From NCBI GenBank assembly GCA_019054805.1, contig JAHQIY010000014.1, positions 2,380,251 to 2,444,250 on the forward strand: DNA of 64,000 nt. Direction: 5' to 3'. Within the stretch, counting starts at the first letter, position 1. Each line of letters begins with the position of its first letter. Positions 35,857 to 51,900 of this stretch are shown piece by piece. A program made the translations under genes and the position numbers. This DNA is from Brachionus manjavacas. Taxonomy: Eukaryota > Rotifera > Eurotatoria > Ploima > Brachionidae. The notes beneath the pieces were generated by a model. The model was not told the origin of the DNA and searched no databases. It saw only the letters and a list, made by a program, of their open reading frames with translations.

Positions 35857-36927
35857 TTAATATTTGGAAGGAAGAACGTTGTTGACTGACAGTGAATCAT
35901 CTTCGTCAATTTGTCTGCTATACGAGCTGGATGTCGGTGCATCACTGGTCAAAAGCTGTCTCTCTGGATCATTAGACGTTTCCATTTCGAGTGATAACAA
36001 CTTTGCCAAATTTAGTTCTGGAATTTGAGTCAGCACACTAATGAACAACATCACAAACATGATTCCAAGTATAAGATAAACTTGAAATTAAATCAATTTA
36101 ACTAAATACTAGAAATCTCTATAAGTGGACTTACATGTTGTAGCAATTTTGTAAAAGACTCTATATGGTTGTTCATTTTTGTCTCCCGGGATGTAATCTC
36201 CAAGACCAATAGTTGTCAGCGAAATAAAGCAGTAGTACAGTGCGTCAAGGTAATTCCATTCTTTTTCAATCGAGCTGAAAACTGCAGCGGGAATCAGGAA
36301 GAAAAATGAGAGCACAAAAGCAAAAACTAATCCAAGGTGAGTGTAAGTCAGAGCTTTGAGATTTAGAGTAGAGTTATTGCGATAAAAGATTGGCAAGGTC
36401 TTGAGTTTGTCATACAGTTTATTTGTGATAATGAGAAGTCGTTCGACACAGGCTGAGATCAAAATGAGAGTGATGGGTATTCCGAAAATTGCGTATAAAA
36501 TGCAGAATATCTTTCCTCCGGTAGATAGGGGAGACACATGTCCATAGCCAATGGTTGTCAGCACTGTGCCCGCAAAGAACACTGCTTGACCGAATGACCA
36601 GTTTGGCTCTACTGTCGAATTGTCGATAGTCGATATTCCATGGTTGTTGGCGCTCACTATTTTGGTTATAAACGCTTCAAGCTGGGAATCTTATGCATAA
36701 GAGAAAAAACTAAAAAAAGAGAAATAAAAAGATGGTAGAGCAAATTTACCATTTAGACATGATTTATGCTTCTGTAGAAATTCATGACGTTTGGCTTTAA
36801 GCTTTTCTATGATTTGCTTTTCATTTGGATATTCGATGGAGGAAAATACAGCGGCGCCAATGAACATGTAGAGCAGGTAGAAAGCGCACAAGCCAAATAT
36901 GCGAATCGTTGATTTACTCAATTTCAT
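35857..36927 (-). CDS. KCNK1-like: two-pore-domain potassium channel, TWIK-like
   Basis: Background K+ channel subunit of the plasma membrane. Three exons: 36750-36927, 36135-36689, 35857-36080; introns of 60 and 54 bp; 318 aa. TM1 at about 10-28 (FGLCAFYLLYMFIGAAVF), extracellular cap helices to about 80, pore 1 with TTIGYGH (104-110), TM2 (about 123-142), TM3 (about 180-200), pore 2 with TTIGLGDY (218-225), TM4 (about 245-265) and a 50-residue cytosolic tail. FIPAAVFS-like IPAAVFSSIE before pore 2, GIPITLI after pore 1 and GLGDY.PG point to the TWIK (KCNK1/6) branch. The second exon frame opens only through the splice; the intron-read frame ends at a stop after 36750. Its 3' end faces the MARS2 3' duplication. 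Confidence 0.93.
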
Positions 36928-37808
36928 TTTCAGAAAAAAATTTTGTGATTATTTCACAGATTAAAGTACAGAACAAAATTGATTAAGGAGTAAATAATTA
37001 TTTATGCTAATTTTTTTATTTATGATTTGGGCCAAGTACTCATCATTTTTAGTTTTAGCTTGTGTCTTCCAAGATGTCGCTTAATCATTTGTTGCTTATT
37101 TTCTTAAATTAAAATATAAAATATTTGCATATGCAGAGGATTTTTTAGCAATCATGGTTTTTGTCTCAGAGAAGAGATAAATTTAAGCCCTTTCTAGGAT
37201 GCGATTAAGTTGAAATCAGTTAGTGAGATCTATTTTAAACATAAAATTAATTTTTAGAACAATTGATGAGATGCCCATTATGTAAAGAAATTTTCCACTT
37301 TATTTGTGAAAGTCTCTGTTAAATTTGTTATATCAAGAATAACTTATTATGTGGAAACGAATCAAGAGTTTTTTTATCTACATAGCGTATTAAATAATTT
37401 ATTAAAAGTTAACTATGACTTCGGATAACTAATTGTGTAAATCTTTTGCAAAAATTAGAAATATTTTCAAAACTAGTATTTTCTATTTGTATTTTTTAAT
37501 TTTTACAATCTAACAGTCAATGTGACTTAGACTTTAAATAAATAATAGTAATAATAATAATAATAAATTGGCAAGGTTTTCATATTGCCAGCAAAAAAAA
37601 TTAATAACTTTAAATAAATAGACTGGTGTATTTATGACTTATTTTTTTAATCTAAAAAATATTTTTTTACTTCTAGGACTCTCTCGTGCGTCTATAGTGA
37701 CATGTCATTGTTAAACGAGCACAAATTTTCGTAATTGAAATATCTGTAAAAATAATTAATTCGCCGGATTTTATTCTATTGATTAAATTGAATTGAAATT
37801 ACATTTAT
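36928..37808. other. gene-free DNA upstream of the K2P gene
   Basis: No coding frame. A short (AAT)n run lies at about 37546-37566 and TGGCAAGGTTTTCATATTGC follows. Nothing else is recognised. Confidence 0.4.
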
Positions 37809-37810
37809 TA

Positions 37811-38036
37811 CCGTAAACTCGTGTTCACGACTCTTAGAGTAAAAGCCAAAAACTCCGCTTTTAATCTAATTGAAATTGTCTTTTACTCTATATGACCAAA
37901 GATTGAGTTTTTGGAAAAAAACTTAAAAAAAATAAAAAATCCCATCCTTTGCCATATAGAGTAAAAGACAATTTCAATTAGAGTAAAAGCGGAGTTTTTG
38001 GCTTTTACTCTTAGAGTCGTGAACACGAGTTTACGG
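37811..38036. mobile_element. foldback MITE with TA target duplication
   Basis: A 226-bp element with arms of about 85 bp that are nearly perfect reverse complements: left 37811-37895 begins CCGTAAACTCGTGTTCACGA and right 37953-38036 ends TCGTGAACACGAGTTTACGG. It is flanked on both sides by TA (37809-37810 and 38037-38038), as for Tc1/mariner-type insertions. The loop is about 60 bp. The first bases CCGTAAA also start the 1.4-kb element at 33975. Confidence 0.85.
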
Positions 38037-38299
38037 TATATTGAAAAATTCTTATTAAAATTTGATTCTAAAATTTTTTTTCCTAAATAATGATTAATTA
38101 ATAAAATAAATATTTATGTACAGAATGGCATAAAAAGTTAGAATCAAACTTTTTTTTCTATTTGATTATCTTTTGATCGTTATTTCGTTAACTCGGCTAA
38201 ATGTCTTTAGACTTTGTCTGATCTTTTAAAAGACATATTATATACAATTTGTCATCATGGTTGATCAGTTATTTTATTTTACCCATTTTTTCTCTTTTT

Positions 38300-39095
38300 A
38301 ATAGAGAAAAAAATGCAACTAAAGGCAACTAAATTTGTTAGGGAAATGTCGGAATCCCTTCTATTCTCTGATGTTAAGGGAAGGACCCTCATGAGAGTGA
38401 GAGGGTACCTTAGTTATTATCTGGGGTTTGCGGGGAAAGTGGGGTCCATAATTAATACCTTCCTCCGCATGACTGTCACCACCAGGCGCGATTACTGGTG
38501 GTATATGAGACTGATCCTTAAATGCGACAGGCTAAAATTTAGGACTCCCCCAGAAAACAGCGCATCTGGTATACGGATGCCAGTGAGTATTAGCTTGGGG
38601 TCGTAGATGGCTACTCGGGAAGGGATTTCTCAGTAGCGGCCCCGACGGAAGCTATACTCTACAATGAGCCAGCTGCGTCAATCATCCCAGGACTGATGTC
38701 CGATCACCCGTCGATCCTTAGGCTCTTCATCGACAATAAAGCAGTGATCGGACTCTGGAAGAGAGTAAGAGCGAAATGGTATCGGTTCTACAGCACTGGG
38801 GCTGCTAACATGCACCGATTCCTTTCGCTAATCATCATGGTGAACTGGATGAGAACCATTTTTGACGTTCGCGTTTCATACGTGCCCTCTGCCGCCAATC
38901 CAGCAGACGCGCCTTCCAGGCGCATAACACCATCAATGGAGCCTACGCCTTGGCATATAAATAACGCATATAAATATAAGCTGCCCGACGTATTACCGGC
39001 AGTTTTCGAACTTTTTTAATATTTTTCTAATAAAAACGACTGACTCGTGGTCAAGCCACCGGTCAGCCAACATTTTTCAATAGAGAAAAAAATGC
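38300..39095 (+). pseudogene. RT-RNase H retroelement fragment
   Basis: GC-rich island in AT-rich DNA. The reading passes from the RT connection region (VRGYLSYYLGFAGKVGSI, 38313-38606) through a frameshift into an RNase H domain (WYTDASEY, then a TAG, IDNKAVIGLWKRV and VPSAANPADAPSRR, ending 39019). The Asp residues of WYTDAS, IDN and NPADAPSR are those expected of RNase H. The NPADAPSR phrase is frequent in DIRS/Ngaro-type elements but is not decisive. The identical 17-mer AATAGAGAAAAAAATGC lies at 38300-38316 and 39079-39095. A hairpin (TGACTCGTGG/CCACCGGTCA) lies at about 39043-39067. One frameshift and one stop: inactive but recent. Confidence 0.75.
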
Positions 39096-42000
39096 CAATT
39101 TCTAAAGTTAAATTAATACTTATTTATTAATTTAACTTATTATTATTTATCTCAAAAAATCAGGCAAACTGAAGTTTATGGTCAAATCTTCATCTTCAAT
39201 CAAAACTCATTTCATTCAATTCTTTTTTTGGCTTTAAATTTAAAATGTTAAAAATTGATACCAAAATTTCGTCACTATTTTAGACAGTTTCTGATTCTAC
39301 AATAATAATTGAGCTTAGGGAAAAATCGCGGACTAGATAAAAAAATGGTAAAAAATACTAATTTTTTTGCCAAATAATTTATCAATTGGTAAAATAATAA
39401 ATTAAATTATTACATAATCTTGTAGTTAGGAATATGCACTTTCAGAAAACGTACATATTAATTAAGAAATGTCTTTAATAGCATCAAATATTCTAGCTCA
39501 AAGATAACAAACTTTTTTTCAAAGTCTTTGATGGGATGAGATAAAAAAAATTTGAACAAACCTAATAAAAAGCTAATGAATAGTATGAATAAGATACAAA
39601 ATAAAGCGAATTAGTATTGAAAGTATTTTTTCAAGTATTGTATACATTCAAAACGCTTGAAAAAATCATGCAAATCAATAAAAAATTTTAAAACAAAATA
39701 AATTTAGAGTTAAAATTGAATAAACAAAAAAATTAAATAATTAAATAGTTGAAAATTTAAAAGCTGAATTTGATCATTAGAAATTAATTCAGTTCTTATT
39801 TTTTAAAATTGAATTATTCACTTTTATAACATGTCTATTAAAATAAATAAATCGAATAATTCAGAATTCTTTTGAAGCATTTATTCGAGTTTTATAACAT
39901 GTATCATGTGACTAAAAAATGTACCAAAATAATTAAAATTTTGATAAAAAAATAATTTTTTAAAATCGAAAAAGAATACAAAATACATAGTCGTTTTGTG
40001 ATCATATATTCACATAACTTTTGAATTAGCTCTTAGTTGGTTGGTGATAATAACTGATTACAGGCAAACCTTTTCTCGTTTCGGTGTTCAAACTCTTGAG
40101 ATAAAAAAACTAAAAATTAACTAAAAAATGACAGTGTAATCATTTACTAAATTACATGTAAATTAGTTAAATTATTTAAAAATTATAAAATAGTCAATAA
40201 AATAAAATTTTAAGAAATTTTTAATGCAAATTGACCTGATATACTTTAAACTTTACTCATTTTCCATAATCTGTTTATACAAAGGGCAAAAGAATGATTT
40301 TAGTGTTTACTTAAAGTACGATTTACTTCAAGTTCCGTTTGTTCTGTTTCTGTCAGTTTGGTAAATTATTCTTTGTCATAAATTAATTACTTAATTTGGA
40401 TTGTTTTTTTATATCTATGTGATCAATTGAAATTTTTTAAATTGTAATAAACGATAATTTTTATGATTACAAATCAAAATTTTTCAACAACAAATTGAAT
40501 TTGTGATTATCAATGGCAATTTGAAGTTCATGATCAAATGTAAATTTCAAATCAAAATTTTTAGTTTTTGATTTAAATAAAAAGGTATTTTTTATCAATT
40601 TATTTAAAAAATTGAATAAAATTTTATTATCTTTATTATATTAGATAATAAAGATAGTATTTAATTATCTATATAAGTAAATTGAATACTTAATCAATAT
40701 TTTGAAATTTTACAATACAAAGTTTAACTTTGTTTAGCCGTAATTAAATTTAATTGATATTTAAATATCATTTAAAGCGTTTATTAGAGCCATAATTTGT
40801 ATACCTAAATGTCGATTTTAAATTTGTCTTCAAAGTTTTCAAATAAAGATTTTAAAAGAATCATTTAAAAGTCATTTAGAGAAAAAAAGATTTGTTTTTT
40901 TTTAATAAAAATAATAAAGATCTTATGTTTAATTTAAAAAAGTTTTAAAAATCTAATTTCATCAATTTTATTAAGATTTTAATCAATTAAATTTTAATCA
41001 TTTGATTATGATCATGAACTTCAAGTTGTCATTATCAATGGGATTTTGTGATCAATCATATTTTTTTTAAGTTAAGATGACTAAAAACTTAATATTTAAA
41101 AATTCTTTACAATGACTTTTATTTAATTTTGCACAAGTCTGTACCAAATGTAAGCAAAAAATGATTAAAAAATTTATCCAAAATTTAGTTTTATAAGTGA
41201 AAAAATTTCTAATAACACAGCGTGGATAGTATAGAAATATTATCTTTTCTATTGAGAAAAAGTGATTGATTTGTAATTTTGAAGATTTGAAAAAATTAGA
41301 TTCTGTACTTTTAATACCGTAGAATCTTAAAAATGAAAAAAAGTGAAAATTTTCAGTGTTTTTCTTTTTAATAAATAAATTCGAAATTTTGACTAAATTA
41401 ATTTCGAAAAAAACATAATTTTGACTTTTAATTTTTTTCAAATTACTATGTCTCATGATATTTCACCAATTTTACGATAAAAATCTTTTTTCTCGTAGTA
41501 TGTTTTAAAAAAATTAAAAAATATGGAAATTAATAAAATTTTTGTAATGTATACTTTACTATAATTGACGAAAAATAACTTAAGAGTACAATTTTATTTT
41601 ACTTTAAATTTGGGCTCTCGATATTTTTAAAAACCAAAATTATCAAATAAAAGATTCTTGATTATTTTCGATAAGATAATTCAATATTGCTAAAAATATA
41701 ATTAAATAATAAACATTTATTTATTTAGCTTTATTTCCTAGTTTTTATTTATATTCACTTTTTATCTAACATAAAGAACTTCACTATAAATTTTATTAAC
41801 CGTTACGAATTGAATACAAAAAATAAGTCTTATTGTTTACTTTCAGTTTTATATTTACTTTTATTTTTTTCAATAAAATGTTTTAAAACGAATTCGTTAT
41901 CTTTAACTCTTAAAGTAGTGGTCAGACTTTAATTAAAACAAACTATGAACCCATTGCTTAGAGGTGCTCCCATAACTAGAAGATTAGCATAATTCTAAAA

Positions 42001-42211
42001 AAAAGCTTTGTTAAGTTAATTTCAAATAAGTTTCAAAATATTTTGATCATGATCATATTTGTTCACATGTTAAGACAAAAAATTCTTCAGAAATTACAAG
42101 AGGGTTTGAAATTTTTAAATGAAAATGAATTTATTAATCAATTGAAATTTATATTATATTAAAAAAGTTGAATATTAAAAAATTTAGTAAAAAATCTTTT
42201 AAATTGAATAA
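39096..42211. other. AT-rich gene-free DNA
   Basis: No gene. The frame at 41067-41456 (-) is Lys/Phe/Ile-rich with no motif and is treated as chance. An inverted repeat is listed separately at 40493-41060. Confidence 0.4.
40493..41060. repeat. inverted repeat pair, possible foldback
   Basis: ATCAATGGCAATTTGAAGTT followed by CATGATCAAATG (about 40508-40541) is answered in reverse by CATTTGATTATGATCATGAA and CTTCAAGTTGTCATTATC (about 40997-41038). Around 35 bp match with a few changes. This may be an old foldback element; its ends are not defined. Confidence 0.4.
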
Positions 42212-46487
<4,276 letters not shown>

Positions 46488-47280
46488 ATTTTTTAAATAA
46501 ATAAAAAGAATAAAAAATTTTAAGATTAGAATTTCAATTGATATCTAAAGCTCTAGATTAAATTATCTTATGATGGTTCCTTTCTATTCTTCATTTTCTG
46601 AAGATAAATAAAGAATTTCTGCTTTTTTGTATTCAGCTATTGTCAAAACTGACTTGCAAAGTCTCATCCGAGCACTCAAAGGCTGCGAACTCGACAGCTA
46701 TTTAAACTAGCTTGGAACCACAAACCAAGCGTATCTATAAATGTATCAAGCGTGTTTTCTCATCCAGGATGGTGGACCGGCGGAAAGGAGAATTAGTATT
46801 TGAAAATAATTTTCTATATATATGTATATTGGGATAATTGTTTAAGCATGCTCGAAAATTTTATCAACACACTCATCAGATCTTTCGTCCACTAATTAAA
46901 ACTTCAAAGCACACTACCTTATTATCACCATCAAAAAACTTACAAACACATCCTATAAAATATTTTTTATTTTTTTTATTAAGACTTTTTGACACACTTT
47001 TTTAAGTTGTGATAAAAAGTATATTTTTAAAAAAATTTATTCAATAAAATATAAAGTGAATCGAAAAAGTTAGTGTTTTTTTACTATTTTAATATTCAAA
47101 AGCTCTTGTAGAATTTTTAGGGCGTCCTTTTTTAGGGAGATTTTAAAATCGGATATTCGGATTTTTATTTTAAGCAAATCAAAACCAATCAAAATGACTA
47201 CAAATCTTATATTTTAAAGAAATATTTGCAGCTTAAATAACATTTAAATAATATTAAATAATATTTTAAATAATATCAAC
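46488..47280. other. EFL1 3' flank with an unexplained GC-rich patch
   Basis: AATAAA motifs follow the EFL1 stop. At about 46655-46800 the sequence becomes GC-richer and holds a perfect 6-bp stem (GCTTGG/CCAAGC around AACCACAAA, about 46709-46729), a short CATCC/GGATG hairpin and a TATTTAAA string (about 46698). No open frame and no known RNA family is recognised. Otherwise AT-rich. Confidence 0.35.
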
Positions 47281-47283
47281 AAA

Positions 47284-47697
47284 ATCTTAAGCGATTTCTA
47301 TTAATAAATTTTTCTTTGAAGTAAGATATAAACTTTTCGCATAGTTCTACAAATATTTCTTGTGCTTCATATTTATCTTTTGAAAAATGTATTGCTCTAA
47401 TAGAAGAGCTCAAATCTTTTCTATGCTGGCTAAGAATTAACTCTCTTTGCTAATAACAATTAGACATGATACTAACAAATTAAAATTTTGCTTTCTGGAA
47501 ACAATTCTTTGATTGCATTAAAAGAAACAAAGGGAAATTAGTTCCTTCAAAATTTCATTAGAATCTATAGTTTGCTCATGTGATGTTATTTTAAAGGCTA
47601 TAGGATGAATTTGATGCTGGAAATTTATTTTAATATGCTTGTTTGTTGCGTCAATATTCGGAAAAGGGTCTTCAATTTCGCTGTCTGAATGTCTTAA
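47284..47697 (-). pseudogene. MULE-type transposase relic
   Basis: On the minus strand three coding-like pieces in changing frames follow each other: one begins LRHSDSEIEDPFPNIDATNK; the next reads FVSFNAIKELFPESKILIC; the last contains SIRAIHFSKDKYEAQEIF. The central A.K..FP...I..C pattern is the region after the second catalytic Asp in MULE/SWIM-type transposases, where C..H normally follows. No intact domain remains. The family call is moderate to weak; coding origin is fairly clear. Confidence 0.4.
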
Positions 47698-47803
47698 TAA
47701 CTTTTAACAAGTGATCATAATGGGTTTTGTGAAATTGAGTAAAAATGATAAAAAGAACATAAAAAAATATAAAATAATTGAATAAATTTTTTTCTTAAGG
47801 TCT

Positions 47804-48412
47804 AAACTTAGCAGAGTTGGGATCAGTTATAAAAAAATCAGTTTTCAGTCAGTATCAGTTTTTCGAGCATCAGTTCAGTATCAGTCTCAGTTAATGGGTA
47901 TCAGTTATCAGTTAAAAATCAGTTAATTAGAAAAATGATACAATTAGTTTATTTATTAAACAGTTTATAAAAATTAAAGTCTAATTAACATTTAAAACGG
48001 ATATTTACATATATTTTTTATTACATTTTAGAAACATTATATTTGATAATTTTTTAAAAGTGAATCTACTTCTATGTGGTCTCATCAAAAATGTAGAATC
48101 TGACCTTATCTCTGACATTTTTAAAATGAACTTTATTTCAAATAAAAGAAAATAAAAAAGGTTTAGATAATGTATATATTAGATTTTTATTTATTGCAAA
48201 GCATTACTAACAAGTCAAAAAAATATATAAGTGTAAAACTAAATTTAAACCGAAAAAAAAATTTTCAAAAATTCAAATAAATAGTAAAACAGTTTTCAGT
48301 CAGTCTCAGTTAATTCAAAATACGTTATCGGTCAGTTTCAGTTTAACTGATAACTGAAATTAACTGATACTGATCAGTTATTCAGTATCAGTTTCCCAAC
48401 TCTGAAACTTAG
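47804..48412. mobile_element. hAT-type MITE with 8-bp target duplication
   Basis: The element 47812-48404 (593 bp) starts CAGAGTTGGGATCAGTTAT and ends, reversed, CAGAGTTGGGAAACTGATAC. It is bordered by a perfect 8-bp direct repeat AAACTTAG (47804-47811 and 48405-48412). An 8-bp duplication and CAG...TTGGGA ends are hallmarks of hAT transposons. The outer 100 bp on each side carry many TCAGTTA/CAGTATCAGT motifs in both orientations, the subterminal repeats to which hAT transposases bind. The interior is AT-rich and non-coding. Confidence 0.88.
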
Positions 48413-48479
48413 TTCTGTAAATGTAACATAGTGAAACATAAAAAGTTGCATCAAATATCAAGGTCTGATCGTGAGCAAG

Positions 48480-48590
48480 GTTTAGCAGAAATTAAATTTC
48501 AATAAAATCGAGCGTAGTGTATTTTGCACAGATTTTGCTAACCATTATCAGACGTTTACGTAAGTTTCTTAACTGCATAACTTGTCAAAT
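48480..48590. mobile_element. MITE copy 2, partial
   Basis: TTTAGCAGAAATTAAATTTC and the following 90 bases align with 4450-4550 with modest divergence (for example ATCGAG(C/A)GTAGTG and CAGACGTTTACG versus CAGACATTGACA). The left arm seen in copy 1 is not recognisable. It lies 400 bp before the satellite array. Confidence 0.55.
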
Positions 48591-48978
48591 ATTTGAGTTT
48601 TTTTCGATCTGTAAAAGCCAAATTCAAAAAAATCTCAAGATCTTTCAAAACATATCTTGAGTGTCCTAAAAATCAAAAAATTGACACTTACAGACCGATT
48701 TGAAAATTGTCAAAATATAGGCATTTCGGTATTTTTTGAAGGGAGAAAAAAAGCTTGCTTGAAAGTTTTTCTTGCGCATCACTTTTCGAATCTTTCTCCT
48801 ATTTTTGATCTGTAAAAGCCAAGGGCAAGATAATTTCATGATCTATTTAGTGGTAACTTCGGTTTTCCATAATTCGAAAAATTTATTCTAAAAATCCTAT
48901 CTGAAAAACGTCAAAATTTGGGTTTTATGCTCTTTTTCGAAGTCGCCTAAAATCTTGTCCTTTTAAGTTTTTTGACTC
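48591..48978. repeat. degenerate repeat flanking the satellite
   Basis: The phrase (T)TTTTCGATCTGTAAAAGCCA at about 48601 recurs as TTTTTGATCTGTAAAAGCCA at about 48803, about 200 bp apart, each followed by loosely similar sequence ending near AAAATT(G/C).. It does not match the 139-bp satellite unit but leads straight into it. It may be an older, diverged repeat. Confidence 0.35.
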
Positions 48979-51900
48979 CTGTAAATTGTTTTATGTAGAT
49001 CTTTTTGCGCTCTTGAATTTGAGCTTTAATCATTATCGTAGCTAAAAAATTGACCATTCTGCAGTGACTTGAAAACTAAGTGACTGGTAATATCTTCTAA
49101 ATTTCCCATGTGAATTTTTGTAAAATTTATCATGTAAAACTTTTTTGCCCTTGAATTTGAGCTTTAATCATTATCGTAGCTAAAAAATTGACCATTCTGC
49201 AGTGACTTGAAAACTAAGTGACTGGTAATATCTTCTTATATTCCCATGCGAATTTTTGTAAAATTTATCATGTAAAACTCTTTTGCTCTCGAATTTGAGC
49301 TATTAATCATTATCATAACTAAAAAATTGACCATTCTGCAGTGACTTGAAAACTAAGTGACTGGTAATATCTTCTAAATTTCCCATGTGAATTTTTGTAA
49401 AATTTATCATGTAAAACTTTTTGCGCTCTTGAATTTTAGATGTTAATCATTATCATAACTAAAAAATTGACCATTCTGCAGTGACTTGAAAACTAAGTGA
49501 CTGGTAATATCTTCTAAATTTCCCATGTGAATTTTTGTAAAATTAATCATGTAAAACTTTTTTGCTCTCGAATTTTAGATGTTAATTTTTACCGAAGCAA
49601 AAAAATTGACCATTCTGCAGTGACTTGAAAACTAAGTGACTGGTAATATCTTCTAAATTTCCCATGTGAATTTTTGTAAAATTTATAATGTAAAACTCTT
49701 TTGCTCTCGAATTTGAGCTATTAATCATTATCATAACTAAAAAATTGACCATTCTGCAGTGACTTGAAAACTAAGTGACTGGTAATATCTTCTAAATTTC
49801 CCATGAGAATTTTTGTAAAATTTATCATGTAAAACTCTTTTGCTCTCGAATTTGAGCTATTAATCATTATCATAACTAAAAAATTGACCATTCTGCAGTG
49901 ACTTGAAAACTAAGTGACTGGTAATATCTTCTAAATTTCCCATGTGAATTTTTGTAAAATTAATCATTTAAAACTTTTTTGCTCTCGAATTTGAGCTATT
50001 AATCATTATCATAACTAAAAAATTGACCATTCTGCAGTGACTTGAAAACTAAGTGACTGGTAATATCTTCTAAATTTCCCATGTTAATTTTTGTAAAATT
50101 TATCATGTAAAACTTTTTTGCTCTCGAATTTGAGCTATTAATCATTATCATAACTAAAAAATTGACCATTCTGCAGTGACTTGAAAACTAAGTGACTGGT
50201 AATATCTTCTAAATTTCCCATGTGAATTTTTGTAAAATTTATCATGTAAAACTTTTTGCGCTCTTGAATTTGAGCTTTAATCATTATCGTAGCTAAAAAA
50301 TTGACCATTCTGCAGTGACTTGAAAACTAAGTGACTGGTAATATCTTCTAAATTTCCCATGTGAATTTTTGTAAAATTTATCATGTAAAACTTTTTCGCT
50401 CTTGAATTTGAGCTTTAATCATTATCGTAGCTAAAAAATTGACCATTCTGCAGTGACTTGAAAACTAAGTGACTGGTAATATCTTCTAAATTTCCCATGT
50501 GAATTTTTGTAAAATTTATCATGTAAAACTTTTTGCGCTCTTGAATTTTAGATGTTAATCATTATCGTAGCTAAAAAATTGACCATTCTGCAGTGACTTG
50601 AAAACTAAGTGACTGGTAATATCTTCTAAATTTCCCATGTGAATTTTTGTAAAATTAATCATGTAAAACTTTTTTGCTCTCGAATTTGAGCTATTAATCA
50701 TTATCGTAGTTAAAAAATTGACCATTCTGCAGTGACTTGAAAACTAAGTGTGTAGTAATATCTTCTAAATTTCCCATGTGAATTTTTGTAAAATTTATCA
50801 TGTAAAACTTTTTGCGCTCTTGAATTTTAGATGTTAATCATTATCGTAGCTAAAAAATTGACCATTCTGCAGTGACTTGAAAACTAAGTGACTGGTAATA
50901 TCTTCTTATATTCCCATGTGAATTTTTGTAAAATTTATCATGTAAAACTTTTTCGCTCTTGAATTTGAGCTTTAATCATTATCGTAGCTAAAAAATTGAC
51001 CATTCTGCAGTGACTTGAAAACGAAGTGACTGGTAATATCTTCTAAATTTCCCATGTGAATTTTTGTAAAATTAATCATGTAAAACTTTTTTGCTTTTGA
51101 ATTTTTGATGTTAATCATTATCATAGCTAAAAAATTGACCATTCTGCAGTGACTTGAAAACTAAGTGACTGGTAATATCTTCTTATATTCCCATGCGAAT
51201 TTTTGTAAAATTTATCATGTAAAACTCTTTTGCTCTCGAATTTGAGCTATTAATCATTATCATAACTAAAAAATTGACCATTCTCAGTGACTTGAAAACT
51301 AAGTGACTGGTTATATCTTCTTATATTCCCATGCGAATTTTTGTAAAATTTATCATGTAAAACTCTTTTGCTCTCGAATTTGAGCTATTAATCATTATCA
51401 TAACTAAAAAATTGACCATTCTCAGTGACTTGAAAACTAAGTGACTGGTTATATCTTCTAAATTTCCCATGTGAATTTTTGTAAAATTTATCATGTTATA
51501 CTTTTGGGCTCTTGAATTTTAGATGTTAATCATTATCGTAGCTAAAAAATTGACCATTCTGCAGTGACTTGAAAACTAAGTGACTGGTAATATCTTCTAA
51601 ATTTCCCATGTGAATTTTTGTAAAATTAATCATGTAAAACTTTTTTGCTCTTGAATTTTAGATGTTAATCATTATCATAGCTAAAAAATTAACCATTCTG
51701 CAGTGACTTGAAAACTAAGTGACTGGTAATATCTTCTTATATTCCCATGTGAATTTTTGTAAAATTTATCATGTAAAACTTTTTGCGCTCTTGAATTTTA
51801 GATGTTAATCATTATCGTAGCTAAAAAATTGACCATTCTGCAGTGACTTGAAAACTAAGTGACTGGTAATATCTTCTTATATTCCCATGTGAATTTTTGT

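Noticed and set aside
38300-39095. Bacterial contamination or recent horizontal gene
   Set aside because: The GC-rich island encodes eukaryotic retroelement RNase H motifs and is embedded in continuous host-like AT-rich DNA.
41067-41456. 129-aa minus-strand frame
   Set aside because: Composition is what random AT-rich DNA gives (F, I, K, N, L); no motif, no homologue recognised.
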